Part shown: positions 38,161 through 47,225 of the stretch, piece after piece
Position numbering within the stretch: the first letter of the stretch is position 1
How the letters are laid out: every line of letters starts with the position of its first letter
NCBI RefSeq assembly: GCF_037892425.1
Contig: NZ_JBBKTT010000001.1
Location: forward strand, 1,798,001 to 1,862,000
Source: Lacibacter sp. H375
GTDB taxonomy: Bacteria; Bacteroidota; Bacteroidia; Chitinophagales; Chitinophagaceae
DNA: 64,000 nucleotides
Direction of reading: 5' to 3'
Position numbers and translations under genes: made by a program
The notes under the pieces: generated by a model
What the model saw: the letters and a program-made list of their open reading frames with translations, nothing else
The model's database searches: none
Told to the model about the DNA's origin: nothing

Positions 38161-38925
38161 TTAGCTGCCGAATAATTTTTGAGCGTTGCGTGTTGTTTGC
38201 GCTGCAATTTCTTCAGCCGGAATATTCATAGCCTCAGACATTTTCGTTATTACATATTTTAAATAAGATGGCTCGTTGCGTTTACCTCTGAATGGAACAG
38301 GGGTGAGGTAGGGTGCATCTGTTTCCAGTACGAGATATTCTAATGGGATTGATGTTAGTACTTCTGCCAGTCCTGATTTCTTATAACTTACTACTCCACC
38401 AATGCCCATTAAGAAACCCAGATCCATAATTTTTTTTGCCTCATCTACTGAGCCTCCAAAGCAATGAAAAATTCCATGCAACTTCCCGTTCTGTTGTTCC
38501 TTCACCAGATCAATACAATCCTGCATCGAATCCCGGCTATGGATCACGATCGGCAAGTTCAGCTCCAGTGCCCAGTTGATCTGTTTGCGAAAGGCTTCTT
38601 TTTGTTCAGCTACAAATGTTTTATCCCAGTAATAATCCAACCCAATTTCACCTACGGCTGCAAAAGGTCGTTTTTGTAGCCATTCTTCCACCAGTTTCAG
38701 CTCATCGGCTACATTTTCTTTTACAGAACATGGGTGAAGCCCCATCATCGGAATACATTCAGGATGGGTTTTCTCCAGTTTCAACAGGTCGTCGATAGAG
38801 CTGCTGTCGATATTAGGAAGGTAGAAACGAGTAACCCTTTCAGCCTTGGCCCGATCTAATACATCTTCAATATCAGCCTGAAAATCTTCGAGATAGAGGT
38901 GTGCATGTGTATCAATGATTTCCAT
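38161..38925 (-). CDS. TatD family metal-dependent DNase
   Basis: The 254-residue product from ATG 38925 begins MEIIDTHAHLYL, with the first metal ligands His7 and His9; a TTG three codons earlier is unlikely. Further ligands are the Glu in VGEIGLDYYWD, the His in PIVIHSRD, the His in GIFHCFGG and the Asp in LETDAPYLTP. These complete a TIM-barrel hydrolase site of the TatD (amidohydrolase-fold) type. Likely role: 3'-5' exonuclease on DNA in repair. It stands alone, next to tRNA-Ser. Confidence 0.93.
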   Translation of the reverse strand: MEIIDTHAHLYLEDFQADIEDVLDRAKAERVTRFYLPNIDSSSIDDLLKLEKTHPECIPMMGLHPCSVKENVADELKLVEEWLQKRPFAAVGEIGLDYYWDKTFVAEQKEAFRKQINWALELNLPIVIHSRDSMQDCIDLVKEQQNGKLHGIFHCFGGSVDEAKKIMDLGFLMGIGGVVSYKKSGLAEVLTSIPLEYLVLETDAPYLTPVPFRGKRNEPSYLKYVITKMSEAMNIPAEEIAAQTTRNAQKLFGS

Positions 38926-39088
38926 AAAACGCAAAAATAAGCTGTTCCGGCTAGGTACTCAACCCGGTTATTTCCCGTTTATTTAAAGTAAGAACCTTTA
39001 ATTATTTTTAACGCTCTTTAAACCAACTGACAGGTGGTAAGTCTTTGTACTGTTCAGTTTTTAAAATAAACCACCAAAAGCGTATATC

Positions 39089-39982
39089 ATGAAAACAAGT
39101 TCAATCTTAACAAAAGGCACATTAGCATTTCTGCTTCTGGGTGCTCTTACATTTACTGCCTGCAAAAAAGAAGCAAGCCAATCGAAGGAAGAAGAGTTAA
39201 ACACTGTTGAAAGTACCGAAAGCAATAACGAAGCCGAAGCTGCTTACGACGATGTATTTAATAATACCATGGGTATTGGTGCAGAAGCCAATGGCGAATC
39301 ACTTGGTATTACAGCCGGTGTAGGTATTTTCGGTCGCATGGAGGCAGGTAATATTACAGGAAGGGTAGATAGCATCCGTTGTTTTACAATCACTGTATCA
39401 CCTCTTACCCCGGGCATTTTCCCAAAAACAGTTACTATAAACTTTGGAGATGGATGTCTTGGCCGTGACGGTAAACTCCGCAAAGGAAAGATCATTACGG
39501 TATTCACTGGCCCTATGGGTATTCCGGGCAGTAAAGCAACTACGACCTTCGAAAATCATAAGATCGACAGCGTAAAAGTTCAGGGAAAACATGAAGTAAC
39601 CAATAACAGCACCAGCAACAACCGCATCTTTACTACAAAAGTTATTGAAGGTAAACTTACCTGGGATAGTGGTCGTTGGGTTGCGTGGAGCAGTGTTCGT
39701 ACTGTTGCCCAAATCGAAGGAAATGGTACCCCTTTCTGGCCTTTGGATGATATTTTTTCAATCACTGGTGGTGGCCGTGGCGAAAACAGCCGTGGCAAGA
39801 CATGGGGCCATGAAGTAATTGAACCCCTGATCAAAAAATTCAGCTGCCGCTGGATATCAAAAGGTGTGATGCGGATCAAATTTAACAACACAGGCGGCTT
39901 GCTCAACTTTGGAGATGGCCGATGCGATAACAAGGCAGAATTAACCATTAACGGTAACGTAAGAATCATTATTCTGCCCTAA
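39089..39982 (+). CDS. Lipoprotein of unknown function
   Basis: I do not recognise this 297-residue protein. The signal ends in the lipobox LTFTAC (Cys at about residue 25), followed by an acidic linker. The mature part is mostly beta strand and has two related sequences, TVTINFGDGCLGRDGKLRKG near residue 115 and LLNFGDGRCDNKAELTING near the end, which suggests two similar beta-sandwich halves. Such proteins are frequent in Chitinophagaceae. It has its own terminator at 40054-40086. Confidence 0.65.
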   Translation: MKTSSILTKGTLAFLLLGALTFTACKKEASQSKEEELNTVESTESNNEAEAAYDDVFNNTMGIGAEANGESLGITAGVGIFGRMEAGNITGRVDSIRCFTITVSPLTPGIFPKTVTINFGDGCLGRDGKLRKGKIITVFTGPMGIPGSKATTTFENHKIDSVKVQGKHEVTNNSTSNNRIFTTKVIEGKLTWDSGRWVAWSSVRTVAQIEGNGTPFWPLDDIFSITGGGRGENSRGKTWGHEVIEPLIKKFSCRWISKGVMRIKFNNTGGLLNFGDGRCDNKAELTINGNVRIIILP

Positions 39983-40053
39983 GAAAAAACACTTGCATCT
40001 GATAAAAGAAATTGTACCTTAGCAAAAGTTTTCATAGGGTACGGATTAAAAAC

Positions 40054-40086
40054 GGGCCAGGGTTTCCACCCCGGCCCTCCTTTTTT
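40054..40086 (+). terminator. Terminator after the lipoprotein gene
   Basis: GGGCC-A-GGGT (40054-40063) pairs with ACCC-C-GGCCC (40068-40077), leaving one mismatch, around a four-base loop, and is followed by TTTTTT (40081-40086). It is also between two convergent genes. Confidence 0.82.
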
Positions 40087-40096
40087 CAGCTCATTA

Positions 40097-40723
40097 CTAG
40101 CGTATTACTTCAAAACGGTAACCCTCACCCGAAAATAATTTCAACACTTCAGGCAACGCAAACCGCAGATTAGGAAAGGCTTTTTCACTATCGTGAAATA
40201 CAATAATGCTACCGGGTTTTGTGTTCTTTGTTACATTATCCAGGCATTTTTGCGGACTGATGTTGGTATCAAAATCAGCACTCAACACACTCCACATGAT
40301 TATTTTAAATGGCGGGTTCGATTCTTTCAACACTTTTGCAGGAAAGCTTCTGATCTTTCCATAAGGTGGACGAAACAGATCAGAATCAATCCATTTTGCT
40401 GCTTCTTTAATATTATTCAACCATAATTCATCTGTTGTATGAAATCCATTTAAATGATCGTGTGTATGATTACCAACACGATGACCTTCTGCAAAAAGAC
40501 GCTGATATAATTGTGGATGTTGTCGCACATTGTTACCAATGCAAAAAAAAGTTGCTTTAGCGTTGTACTTTTTTAATTCATCCAATACGAACTCAGTTGC
40601 AACAGGAGTTGGTCCATCATCAAATGTTAAGTATAAAACCTTTTCTATTGTAGGAAAACTCCATGTTAGATCCGAAGGAAATAATATGCGGAGCCACCAT
40701 GGTGTTGTTGCAACGTAAAACAT
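40097..40723 (-). CDS. Polysaccharide deacetylase family protein
   Basis: The 208-residue protein has the NodB homology motifs: LTFDDGPTPVATEF (TFDDGP motif 1, catalytic Asp and metal Asp), HRVGNHTHDHLNG (the two metal histidines), FRPPYGKIRS (motif 3) and IIVFHDSEKAF (catalytic His). It has a short N-terminal membrane-like stretch rather than a full signal peptide. The family removes acetyl groups from peptidoglycan, chitin or other glycans. It is eight bases after the ARPP-1 gene, so the two share a transcript. Confidence 0.9.
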   Translation of the reverse strand: MFYVATTPWWLRILFPSDLTWSFPTIEKVLYLTFDDGPTPVATEFVLDELKKYNAKATFFCIGNNVRQHPQLYQRLFAEGHRVGNHTHDHLNGFHTTDELWLNNIKEAAKWIDSDLFRPPYGKIRSFPAKVLKESNPPFKIIMWSVLSADFDTNISPQKCLDNVTKNTKPGSIIVFHDSEKAFPNLRFALPEVLKLFSGEGYRFEVIR

Positions 40724-40731
40724 AATTGAAG

Positions 40732-41673
40732 TTAGTACAGATGAGAATACCCGGTTAACTGTATAAGTACGTTTTTATAAAAAAAACGTTTTCCTTTCTT
40801 TGAAAGAAAACCGGCTTGTGTTTTTGGCGAGAGCATTTCATTGGCATAAACAGCCTCATGACTGTTATTTGATTTTGCAGTTGTACCTGTAAGCACCGCT
40901 TCAGTACAATATTTTTCCAATAGGCCCGGCAGTGTTTGATAAAAAAGCGATGTGCTGATAAGAACATCAGCACCTGATATTTTATGACCTGTAGATGCGA
41001 TGATGCCGACAATACTGCTGTCTTTAGTTCTTAAAGCTTGTAAGAAATAACGAACGTATTGTTGCGAAGTGTCAGCTACTTTCCGGTTGTTCAACAAAGA
41101 TGCATATGATGAAGAGCCTGTTTGATTATTTTGTTTGAGTAAACGACGTATCTCATCCCAAACCTTTGTTTGGTTTTGCGCTGTATCAATGATCGCTTGC
41201 AACCCACTCCCTGTTGTTCCACGATAAATAAATTTCCTTTCTTTCTCGCTCCATCGGTTTTCTTCAATACAATAAACAGGAACGAGATGTTGTTTGCCTG
41301 TTTCAAGAATAGTATCTCTGGCAAAAACACGATCCTGCCGGCCACCCATTACTATTTCGCCACTCTTGATCAGGAGATCTTTGCCGCTATTGTTTTCAAT
41401 AAACAGAACGTTGATGTTATCGACCATATAATTCCCCCTCTCTTTCAGCTTCACAGTTCCTCTTGCCATACCGGATTTCAATGAAACAGAGTTGGCAGTA
41501 ACATAGTCGCTGTCTTTTGATTGTTCCATTCGTTTGATGGGGATCAATTTCAGGTTACGGAAAATAATAGCACTGTCATATTCCACAACAAGAGATGGAA
41601 AAGTAAAATCAATCTGTGCATTCGTGACAATACAAGTTAAAAGTAAAATGAGCAGGCAGAAATCTTTCTTCAT
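40732..41673 (-). CDS. ARPP-1 domain protein (DUF6569-like), secreted
   Basis: The product has 313 residues with a signal peptide (MKKDFCLLILLLTCIVTNAQ). The central part, from LLIKSGEIVMGGRQDRVFARD through LVPVYCIEENRW, matches the ARPP-1 domain (a domain first noted with ARG and rhodanese-phosphatase families). Function unknown. It lies upstream of and close to the polysaccharide deacetylase gene; a shared role in the envelope is possible. The conserved Arg/Asp residues in GGRQDR are seen, but no catalytic assignment can be made. Confidence 0.7.
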   Translation of the reverse strand: MKKDFCLLILLLTCIVTNAQIDFTFPSLVVEYDSAIIFRNLKLIPIKRMEQSKDSDYVTANSVSLKSGMARGTVKLKERGNYMVDNINVLFIENNSGKDLLIKSGEIVMGGRQDRVFARDTILETGKQHLVPVYCIEENRWSEKERKFIYRGTTGSGLQAIIDTAQNQTKVWDEIRRLLKQNNQTGSSSYASLLNNRKVADTSQQYVRYFLQALRTKDSSIVGIIASTGHKISGADVLISTSLFYQTLPGLLEKYCTEAVLTGTTAKSNNSHEAVYANEMLSPKTQAGFLSKKGKRFFYKNVLIQLTGYSHLY

Positions 41674-41737
41674 TGATGTGGTGAAGGTATAAAATGAAAA
41701 CGTTTAAAGCCCTTTAGGGGTTTGAGGTTTTAGACTT

Positions 41738-41745
41738 TATCTTTG
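41738..41745 (+). promoter_or_regulatory. -7 promoter element of gltX
   Basis: TATCTTTG matches TAnnTTTG and lies four bases before the gltX start. This would give a very short or leaderless transcript, so either the start codon is slightly later or the message is leaderless. Confidence 0.45.
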
Positions 41746-41749
41746 CGAC

Positions 41750-43264
41750 ATGAGTGTAAGAGTACGTTTTGCCCCGAGTCCAACGGGTGGTTTGCATTTA
41801 GGCGGTGTACGCACCGTGTTGTATAATTATTTATTTGCCAGGCATCATGGCGGCGAGTTTGTATTGCGGATAGAAGATACCGATCAGACACGCTTTGTAC
41901 CGGGCGCTGAAGAATATATTTTCAATTGTTTGAAATGGTGTGGATTGGAGCCTGATGAAAGTCCGGTGCATAATGGTCCTTATGGTCCTTACCGCCAGAG
42001 TGAACGCAAAGAAATGTACCGCAGCTATGCGGAAACGTTAGTTGCACGTGGCTTCGCATATTATGCATTTGATACCAAAGAAGACTTGGAGAAGATGCGT
42101 GAAGAATTGAAAACAGAAGAAAATCCTTCACCACAATACGATCATCGTGCCCGGAAAAATATGCGCAACAGTTTGAACTTAACTTATGATCAAGTAAAAG
42201 AACTGTTAGAAAAAAATACACCGCATGTGATACGTATTAAAATGCCCGAGAATGATGTGTTGAGCTTTACAGACATGATTCGTGGGGAGGTTAGTTTCCA
42301 AACAGGATTGGTTGATGATAAAGTGTTACTGAAAGCAGATGGTATGCCTACTTATCATTTGGCTGTGGTGGTAGATGATTATTTAATGAAGATCACCCAT
42401 GCATTTCGTGGTGAAGAATGGTTGCCAAGTGCACCTGTGCATTTGTTGTTATGGAAATATTTGGGCTGGGAAGCATCGATGCCGCAATGGGCACACTTGC
42501 CATTAATACTTGGGCCCAGTGGCAAATTAAGTAAACGTGACGGTGCAAAATATGGTTTCCCTGTTTTTGCAATGAACTGGACCGATCCCAAAACAAATGA
42601 ACTAACCGAAGGTTTTTTTGAAAAAGGATTTTTGCCGGAAGCATTCATTAATTTATTGGCCGTGCTTGGCTGGAACGACGGCACAGAAAAAGAACTGTAC
42701 ACAATGGATGAGTTGATCGCCAGCTTTGATATTAAGCGTGTACACAGTGCAGGTGCCAAGTTTGATTATGAAAAGGCAAAGTGGTTCAATCATGAATGGA
42801 TCAAACGATTACCGGCTGCAGATCTGCGATTGAAGATTGAATCTTACTTTAAAGCAAATGGAATTGATGTAAGCGATACAACTAAACTCGAAAAAGTGAT
42901 TGAACTGGTGAAAGACCGTTGCACACTGTTGCCTGATTTTGTACAGCAGGGCGGTTTTTTCTTTAAAGCGCCTGAAACATTAGAGCTGGATGCTGTTAAA
43001 CCAAAGTGGAGTGATGAGAAGAAGCAATTCTTTGTGGAATATGTTGAAGTATTGAAAACGATTAACACATGGGAGTTAATAGCGATTGAGAATGCGTTTA
43101 AAGAACTGACTGCTGCAAAAGCAATCAAGCCCGGTGAACTTCAACTGCCCATGCGTATTATGTTGGTAGGTGGTAAGTTTGGCCCGGCTGTATTCCAGAT
43201 CGCTGAAATGATCGGTAAAGAAGAAACAGTAAAACGTGTGGAGTATGCGTTGAGTTTATTATAA
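41750..43264 (+). CDS. gltX: Glutamyl-tRNA synthetase
   Basis: A 504-residue class I synthetase with the HIGH-type motif GGLHLGG (residues 13-19) and the KMSKS-type motif KLSKR at 259-263. The catalytic-domain IEDTDQTR block is also present. It charges tRNA-Glu. The length is usual for the family. It is followed by a long palindromic terminator. Confidence 0.97.
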   Translation: MSVRVRFAPSPTGGLHLGGVRTVLYNYLFARHHGGEFVLRIEDTDQTRFVPGAEEYIFNCLKWCGLEPDESPVHNGPYGPYRQSERKEMYRSYAETLVARGFAYYAFDTKEDLEKMREELKTEENPSPQYDHRARKNMRNSLNLTYDQVKELLEKNTPHVIRIKMPENDVLSFTDMIRGEVSFQTGLVDDKVLLKADGMPTYHLAVVVDDYLMKITHAFRGEEWLPSAPVHLLLWKYLGWEASMPQWAHLPLILGPSGKLSKRDGAKYGFPVFAMNWTDPKTNELTEGFFEKGFLPEAFINLLAVLGWNDGTEKELYTMDELIASFDIKRVHSAGAKFDYEKAKWFNHEWIKRLPAADLRLKIESYFKANGIDVSDTTKLEKVIELVKDRCTLLPDFVQQGGFFFKAPETLELDAVKPKWSDEKKQFFVEYVEVLKTINTWELIAIENAFKELTAAKAIKPGELQLPMRIMLVGGKFGPAVFQIAEMIGKEETVKRVEYALSLL

Positions 43265-43280
43265 ATAGTTTAGTTATACC

Positions 43281-43312
43281 AAAAATGCCTCTGCAGCTGC
43301 AGAGGCATTTTT
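43281..43312. terminator. Bidirectional terminator, gltX / aldo-keto reductase
   Basis: A perfect inverted repeat: AAAAATGCCTCTGCAG (43281-43296) and CTGCAGAGGCATTTTT (43297-43312), with T runs on both strands. The innermost bases must form a small loop. Confidence 0.9.
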
Positions 43313-43323
43313 TTATTGATGTG

Positions 43324-44313
43324 TTATCCCTGTTTTCGTATCAACTCCATCAACCCAACAAATGAACCCGTGCCCAACTCTTCAATCATTTGTTTATCGG
43401 TTTTCTTCAAGGTAAATAAACCATCCGTATTCAACTTCACCTGTTCCGGTGTACGAATACCGGGAATAATTACAGACACTTCATCATAACTTAAAATATA
43501 GCTCAACGCCAGTTGTGTTTTTGTGCAATTGTATTTGCTGCACAGCTTCCAAACCGGTTCTGTCGCAAGTAAAGTGGCATCAATCACTTTCTTTGTTAAC
43601 CGGTTCTTCCGATGATCATTGTCAGTGAAATTCACCTGCTCATCAAACTTGCCGGTAAGTAAACCAAACTGTAACGGCATGCGTGCTATAATGGCATAGC
43701 CTTTTGCTGCTGCAGTTTTCATTAACTGTAATGCTTTTTGGTTAATAATATTGAGCACTAACTGGAAACCATTCCCTAAATGCTTGTTTAATAGAAAATC
43801 TGCATCATCGTTTGGTTCAAAAGTATTCAACGATAAACCCCAGTAGCGGATCTTACCTTGTTGTTGTAATTGTTGCATGGCTTCAATGCATTCGCCGTTT
43901 TGTAAATGTTTTAAACGGGCTGTGTGGAGTTGATAGTAATCAATTACATCTCTGTTCAATCGTTTCAAAGATGCTTCGCATGCAGCAAGGATATAGTCTT
44001 TGGAATAGTCGACAGTGAATTGTTCATTGCGTGCAACATTGCCCACTTTCGTTGCAACAACTACATCGCTTTTGTTGCCGATTTCACTACCAATTATTTT
44101 TTCTGAATGACCAAGACCATAAATATCAGCGGTATCAAAAAAGTTGATACCTGTATCTAATGCTGCATGAATAGCTTTTATCGACGTGTTATCATCTGCA
44201 TCACCCCAACCAATAGCTGTGGTACCGATCATGGCACCGCCACCAATGGCCCATGCACCAAAACCAATTTCGCTTACAGCTAATTCCGTGTTGCCAAATT
44301 TTCGATAGTTCAT
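43324..44313 (-). CDS. Aldo/keto reductase
   Basis: The 329-residue TIM-barrel oxidoreductase has the AKR signature GINFFDTADIYGLGHSEKI, the catalytic Tyr in DIYG, and the NADPH-binding end LSYILSYDEVSVIIPGIRTPEQ. It probably reduces carbonyls in a small-molecule pathway; substrate unknown. It is divergent from the glycosyltransferase-like gene 35 bases away. Confidence 0.93.
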   Translation of the reverse strand: MNYRKFGNTELAVSEIGFGAWAIGGGAMIGTTAIGWGDADDNTSIKAIHAALDTGINFFDTADIYGLGHSEKIIGSEIGNKSDVVVATKVGNVARNEQFTVDYSKDYILAACEASLKRLNRDVIDYYQLHTARLKHLQNGECIEAMQQLQQQGKIRYWGLSLNTFEPNDDADFLLNKHLGNGFQLVLNIINQKALQLMKTAAAKGYAIIARMPLQFGLLTGKFDEQVNFTDNDHRKNRLTKKVIDATLLATEPVWKLCSKYNCTKTQLALSYILSYDEVSVIIPGIRTPEQVKLNTDGLFTLKKTDKQMIEELGTGSFVGLMELIRKQG

Positions 44314-44348
44314 GTCGTAATTTACTGAATAGCTATTATCTTAACTTG

Positions 44349-45905
44349 ATGAACTTTACTAAATCGGCGTGGCCAACTATTTTCTTATTGGCTATCATCA
44401 AATTTGCATTACCTTTTTTTCTGCAGCATCCCGTTTATGAATTACACAGAGATGAATTTTTATATCTGGAACAAGGACATCATTTAGCATGGGGATATAT
44501 GGAAGTGCCGCCGATGCTTTCCTGGTTATCATACCTCACACATGTATTTGGCGGAAGCTTTTTCTGGGTAAAATTCTGGCCTTCATTTTTTGGTGCAATC
44601 ACACTCATCATTACCTGTGCTATGGTTTTGGAAATGGGTGGAAAGTCGTTTGCTGTATTTATCGCCGGCTTGTGCATAATGTTTACGGCTTATCTGCGTT
44701 TACATTTTTTATTCCAGGCAAATTTTCTGGAAGTATTCTGGTGGACATTGAGTGCTTACTTTATTGTCAGATATATCAATACGAAACAAGTAAGGTATTT
44801 GTATTGGATCGGCTTTGCATTTGGTTGTGCGTGGTTAAGTAAAAATTCGGTTTCATTTTTTATACTAGGTTTTGCAGTGGCCCTGTTGCTTACACAATAC
44901 CGTTCACTTTTATTAAATAAACATTTATACGGCGGAGGATTGCTTGCGTTATTGATCGCATTGCCCAATTTAATTTGGCAGTACAATCATAACTGGCCGT
45001 TGTTACATCACATGGAAGAACTAAGAGAAACGCAGTTGAAGTTTTTAAGTCCGGTTGATTTTTTGATGGGACAGATACTGATGTACTTCACCGCATTTTT
45101 TATTTGGGTGATGGGGTTGATCTGGTTGTTTACTGAAAAAGGCAAGCCGTACCGCATGCTGGCTTTGATCTATCTCACAGTAATTGTATTGCTGATTGTA
45201 AGCAGCGGAAAAAATTATTATTCGATGGGTTTATATCCTATGTTATTTGCATCAGGTTCAGTGGCTTTGCAACAATGGACAACCGTAAAACTAAAATGGT
45301 TACGATGGGTAACTGTTGCAGTCATTCTTTTTCTTGCTGGCTTTACCTTGCCGATGGCTATGCCACTATGGGAACCTGATAAACTGGCCGCTTATTATAA
45401 AGAGCGTGATGTGGAAGGAACAGGTATGTTGAAATGGGAAGATCAACAAAATCATTCGTTACCACAAGACTTTGCTGATTATTTGGGTTGGAAAGAAATT
45501 ACAACTAAAGCTGAGAAACAGTTTTTATCGCTGCTGCAGAGCGAAAGAGACAATACAATTGTGTATTGTCGCCATTACGGACTTGCAGGCGCCTTAAAAT
45601 ATTATGGAAAGAATGAACAATTCAAATCAAAAGTGATCAGCGATAACGGATCATTTATTTATTGGATACCAAGCGAGTTTGGGTTTAAGCATTTAATTTT
45701 TGTTGGCAGACGAATGCCAGGTGCAGATGATGAAGTATTTCAACATTTTGAAAAAGTAACACTGATCGATTCTGTTACGTACAAACATTCACGCCAGCTG
45801 GGTGATCGGGTGATCTTTTTTGAAAATGTTGATTCAATTGGTTCAAAGCTGGCAGCTGAAGGGTTGAAACAAATGAAGCAGGAGTTCAGCCGAAAGAAAT
45901 TGTAA
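44349..45905 (+). CDS. GT39-type membrane glycosyltransferase (ArnT/PMT-like)
   Basis: The 518-residue product starts at ATG 44349, because the longer frame from 44253 overlaps the aldo/keto reductase start. It has about ten membrane spans. Near the N-terminus YELHRDEFLYLEQGHHLAWG carries the DE pair of GT-C glycosyltransferases, and PPMLSWLSYLTHVFGG is the usual following block. The C-terminal ~130 residues are soluble. It probably uses a polyprenyl-phosphate sugar donor on a lipid or protein. Acceptor unknown. Confidence 0.85.
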   Translation: MNFTKSAWPTIFLLAIIKFALPFFLQHPVYELHRDEFLYLEQGHHLAWGYMEVPPMLSWLSYLTHVFGGSFFWVKFWPSFFGAITLIITCAMVLEMGGKSFAVFIAGLCIMFTAYLRLHFLFQANFLEVFWWTLSAYFIVRYINTKQVRYLYWIGFAFGCAWLSKNSVSFFILGFAVALLLTQYRSLLLNKHLYGGGLLALLIALPNLIWQYNHNWPLLHHMEELRETQLKFLSPVDFLMGQILMYFTAFFIWVMGLIWLFTEKGKPYRMLALIYLTVIVLLIVSSGKNYYSMGLYPMLFASGSVALQQWTTVKLKWLRWVTVAVILFLAGFTLPMAMPLWEPDKLAAYYKERDVEGTGMLKWEDQQNHSLPQDFADYLGWKEITTKAEKQFLSLLQSERDNTIVYCRHYGLAGALKYYGKNEQFKSKVISDNGSFIYWIPSEFGFKHLIFVGRRMPGADDEVFQHFEKVTLIDSVTYKHSRQLGDRVIFFENVDSIGSKLAAEGLKQMKQEFSRKKL

Positions 45906-45976
45906 TCTGTTGTTCTGGCCTTGCTTGTTTACAATCGTTAGCTGAAATGCCTATTTTCGCAGCATAACATTGCTGT

Positions 45977-46384
45977 ATGAAAAGACCCGTACGAGTTCTC
46001 GTTGCTAAAGTTGGATTGGATGGCCACGACCGTGGAGCTAAAGTAATTGCTACTGCTTTGCGTGATGCAGGTATGGAAGTTATTTATACCGGTCTTCGCC
46101 AAACACCGGAAATGGTGGTGAATGCTGCATTGCAGGAAGATGTGGATGCAATCGGCGTAAGTATTTTAAGCGGTGCTCACATGACTGTTTTTCCCCGCCT
46201 CTTGAATTTGATGAAAGAAAAAGAAATGAATGATGTGTTGCTTACAGGAGGCGGTATTATTCCTGATGAAGATGTGGATGCATTAACAAAGATGGGTGTT
46301 GGTAAATTATTTCTGCCCGGCACCAATACACAGGATATTGCGGCTTACATAAAAGATTGGGTGTCGAAACATCGTAACTTCTGA
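45977..46384 (+). CDS. Stand-alone B12-binding domain (methylmalonyl-CoA mutase C-terminal-like)
   Basis: The 135-residue protein matches the cobalamin-binding C-terminal domain of methylmalonyl-CoA mutase alone. [21 protein letters not shown] contains the DxHxxG motif whose histidine coordinates the cobalt, and [26 protein letters not shown] complete the Rossmann-like fold. The catalytic N-terminal part would come from a separate small subunit not in this window. It is followed 25 bases later by an enoyl-CoA hydratase gene, a pairing that suggests acyl-CoA isomerisation or propionate metabolism. Confidence 0.88.
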   Translation: MKRPVRVLVAKVGLDGHDRGAKVIATALRDAGMEVIYTGLRQTPEMVVNAALQEDVDAIGVSILSGAHMTVFPRLLNLMKEKEMNDVLLTGGGIIPDEDVDALTKMGVGKLFLPGTNTQDIAAYIKDWVSKHRNF

Positions 46385-46409
46385 TTGTACATTCCTTAAA
46401 CTTACTTAT

Positions 46410-47189
46410 ATGAGTTATCAAACATTGCTTACTTCTTTGGAAGATGGAATTTTTGTGATCACCATCAATCGTCCCGAAAAATTAAATGCACTCAACAAAA
46501 CAGTGATTGAAGAATTGTCAGCTGCTGTTGATGAAGTGTACAGTAATGCTGCCATCAAATGTGCTGTAGTAACCGGTGCTGGTCTAAAAGCATTTGTTGC
46601 GGGTGCCGATATTTCTGAATTTCTTTCAATGGGCACAACGGATGGTGAAGAATTAGCAAGAAAAGGGCAGGAAATGGTATTTAATAAAATTGAACGATCG
46701 CCCAAACCCATCATTGCCGCAGTAAATGGTTTTGCATTGGGAGGTGGTTGTGAGTTGGCGATGAGTTGTCATTTTCGGTTGGCAAGCGAAAATGCAAAAT
46801 TTGGTCAGCCGGAAGTAAACCTAGGATTGATACCTGGTTATGGCGGTACTCAACGTTTGGTTCAATTGATCGGCAAAGGCAAAGCAATGGAGTTGATGAT
46901 GACAGCCGCTATGATTGATGCGAGCGAAGCAAAACAACTGGGGCTGGTAAATTATGTTGTAACGGCAGATGAATTACTTCCGAACACGAAGGAGCTGCTT
47001 GCAACCATCATGGGTAAGGGCCCAACTGCAGTTGCGAAAGTAATTGCAGCGGTGAATGCACATTTCGATTCATCACAAAATGGATTTGATGCAGAGATCA
47101 AATTGTTTGGTGAATGTTTTGGAACAGAAGAGATGAAAGAAGGAGTTGGGGCGTTTTTAGAAAAGCGGAAGGCGCAGTTTGGTAAGTAG
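46410..47189 (+). CDS. Enoyl-CoA hydratase/isomerase family protein
   Basis: The 259-residue crotonase-fold protein has the oxyanion-hole block KAFVAGADISEF, the NGFALGGGCELAMSCHF loop with one of the catalytic glutamates, and EVNLGLIPGYGGTQRL with the second glutamate. It hydrates trans-2-enoyl-CoA or acts as a related isomerase. It is coupled to the B12-binding protein gene upstream. Confidence 0.93.
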   Translation: MSYQTLLTSLEDGIFVITINRPEKLNALNKTVIEELSAAVDEVYSNAAIKCAVVTGAGLKAFVAGADISEFLSMGTTDGEELARKGQEMVFNKIERSPKPIIAAVNGFALGGGCELAMSCHFRLASENAKFGQPEVNLGLIPGYGGTQRLVQLIGKGKAMELMMTAAMIDASEAKQLGLVNYVVTADELLPNTKELLATIMGKGPTAVAKVIAAVNAHFDSSQNGFDAEIKLFGECFGTEEMKEGVGAFLEKRKAQFGK

Positions 47190-47225
47190 GTTATATTTGA
47201 GCAATTTATTATTACCATTTTTAAT

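Noticed and set aside
45906-45976. Cobalamin riboswitch before the B12-binding protein gene
   Set aside because: The gap is only 71 bases and contains no B12-box-like sequence.
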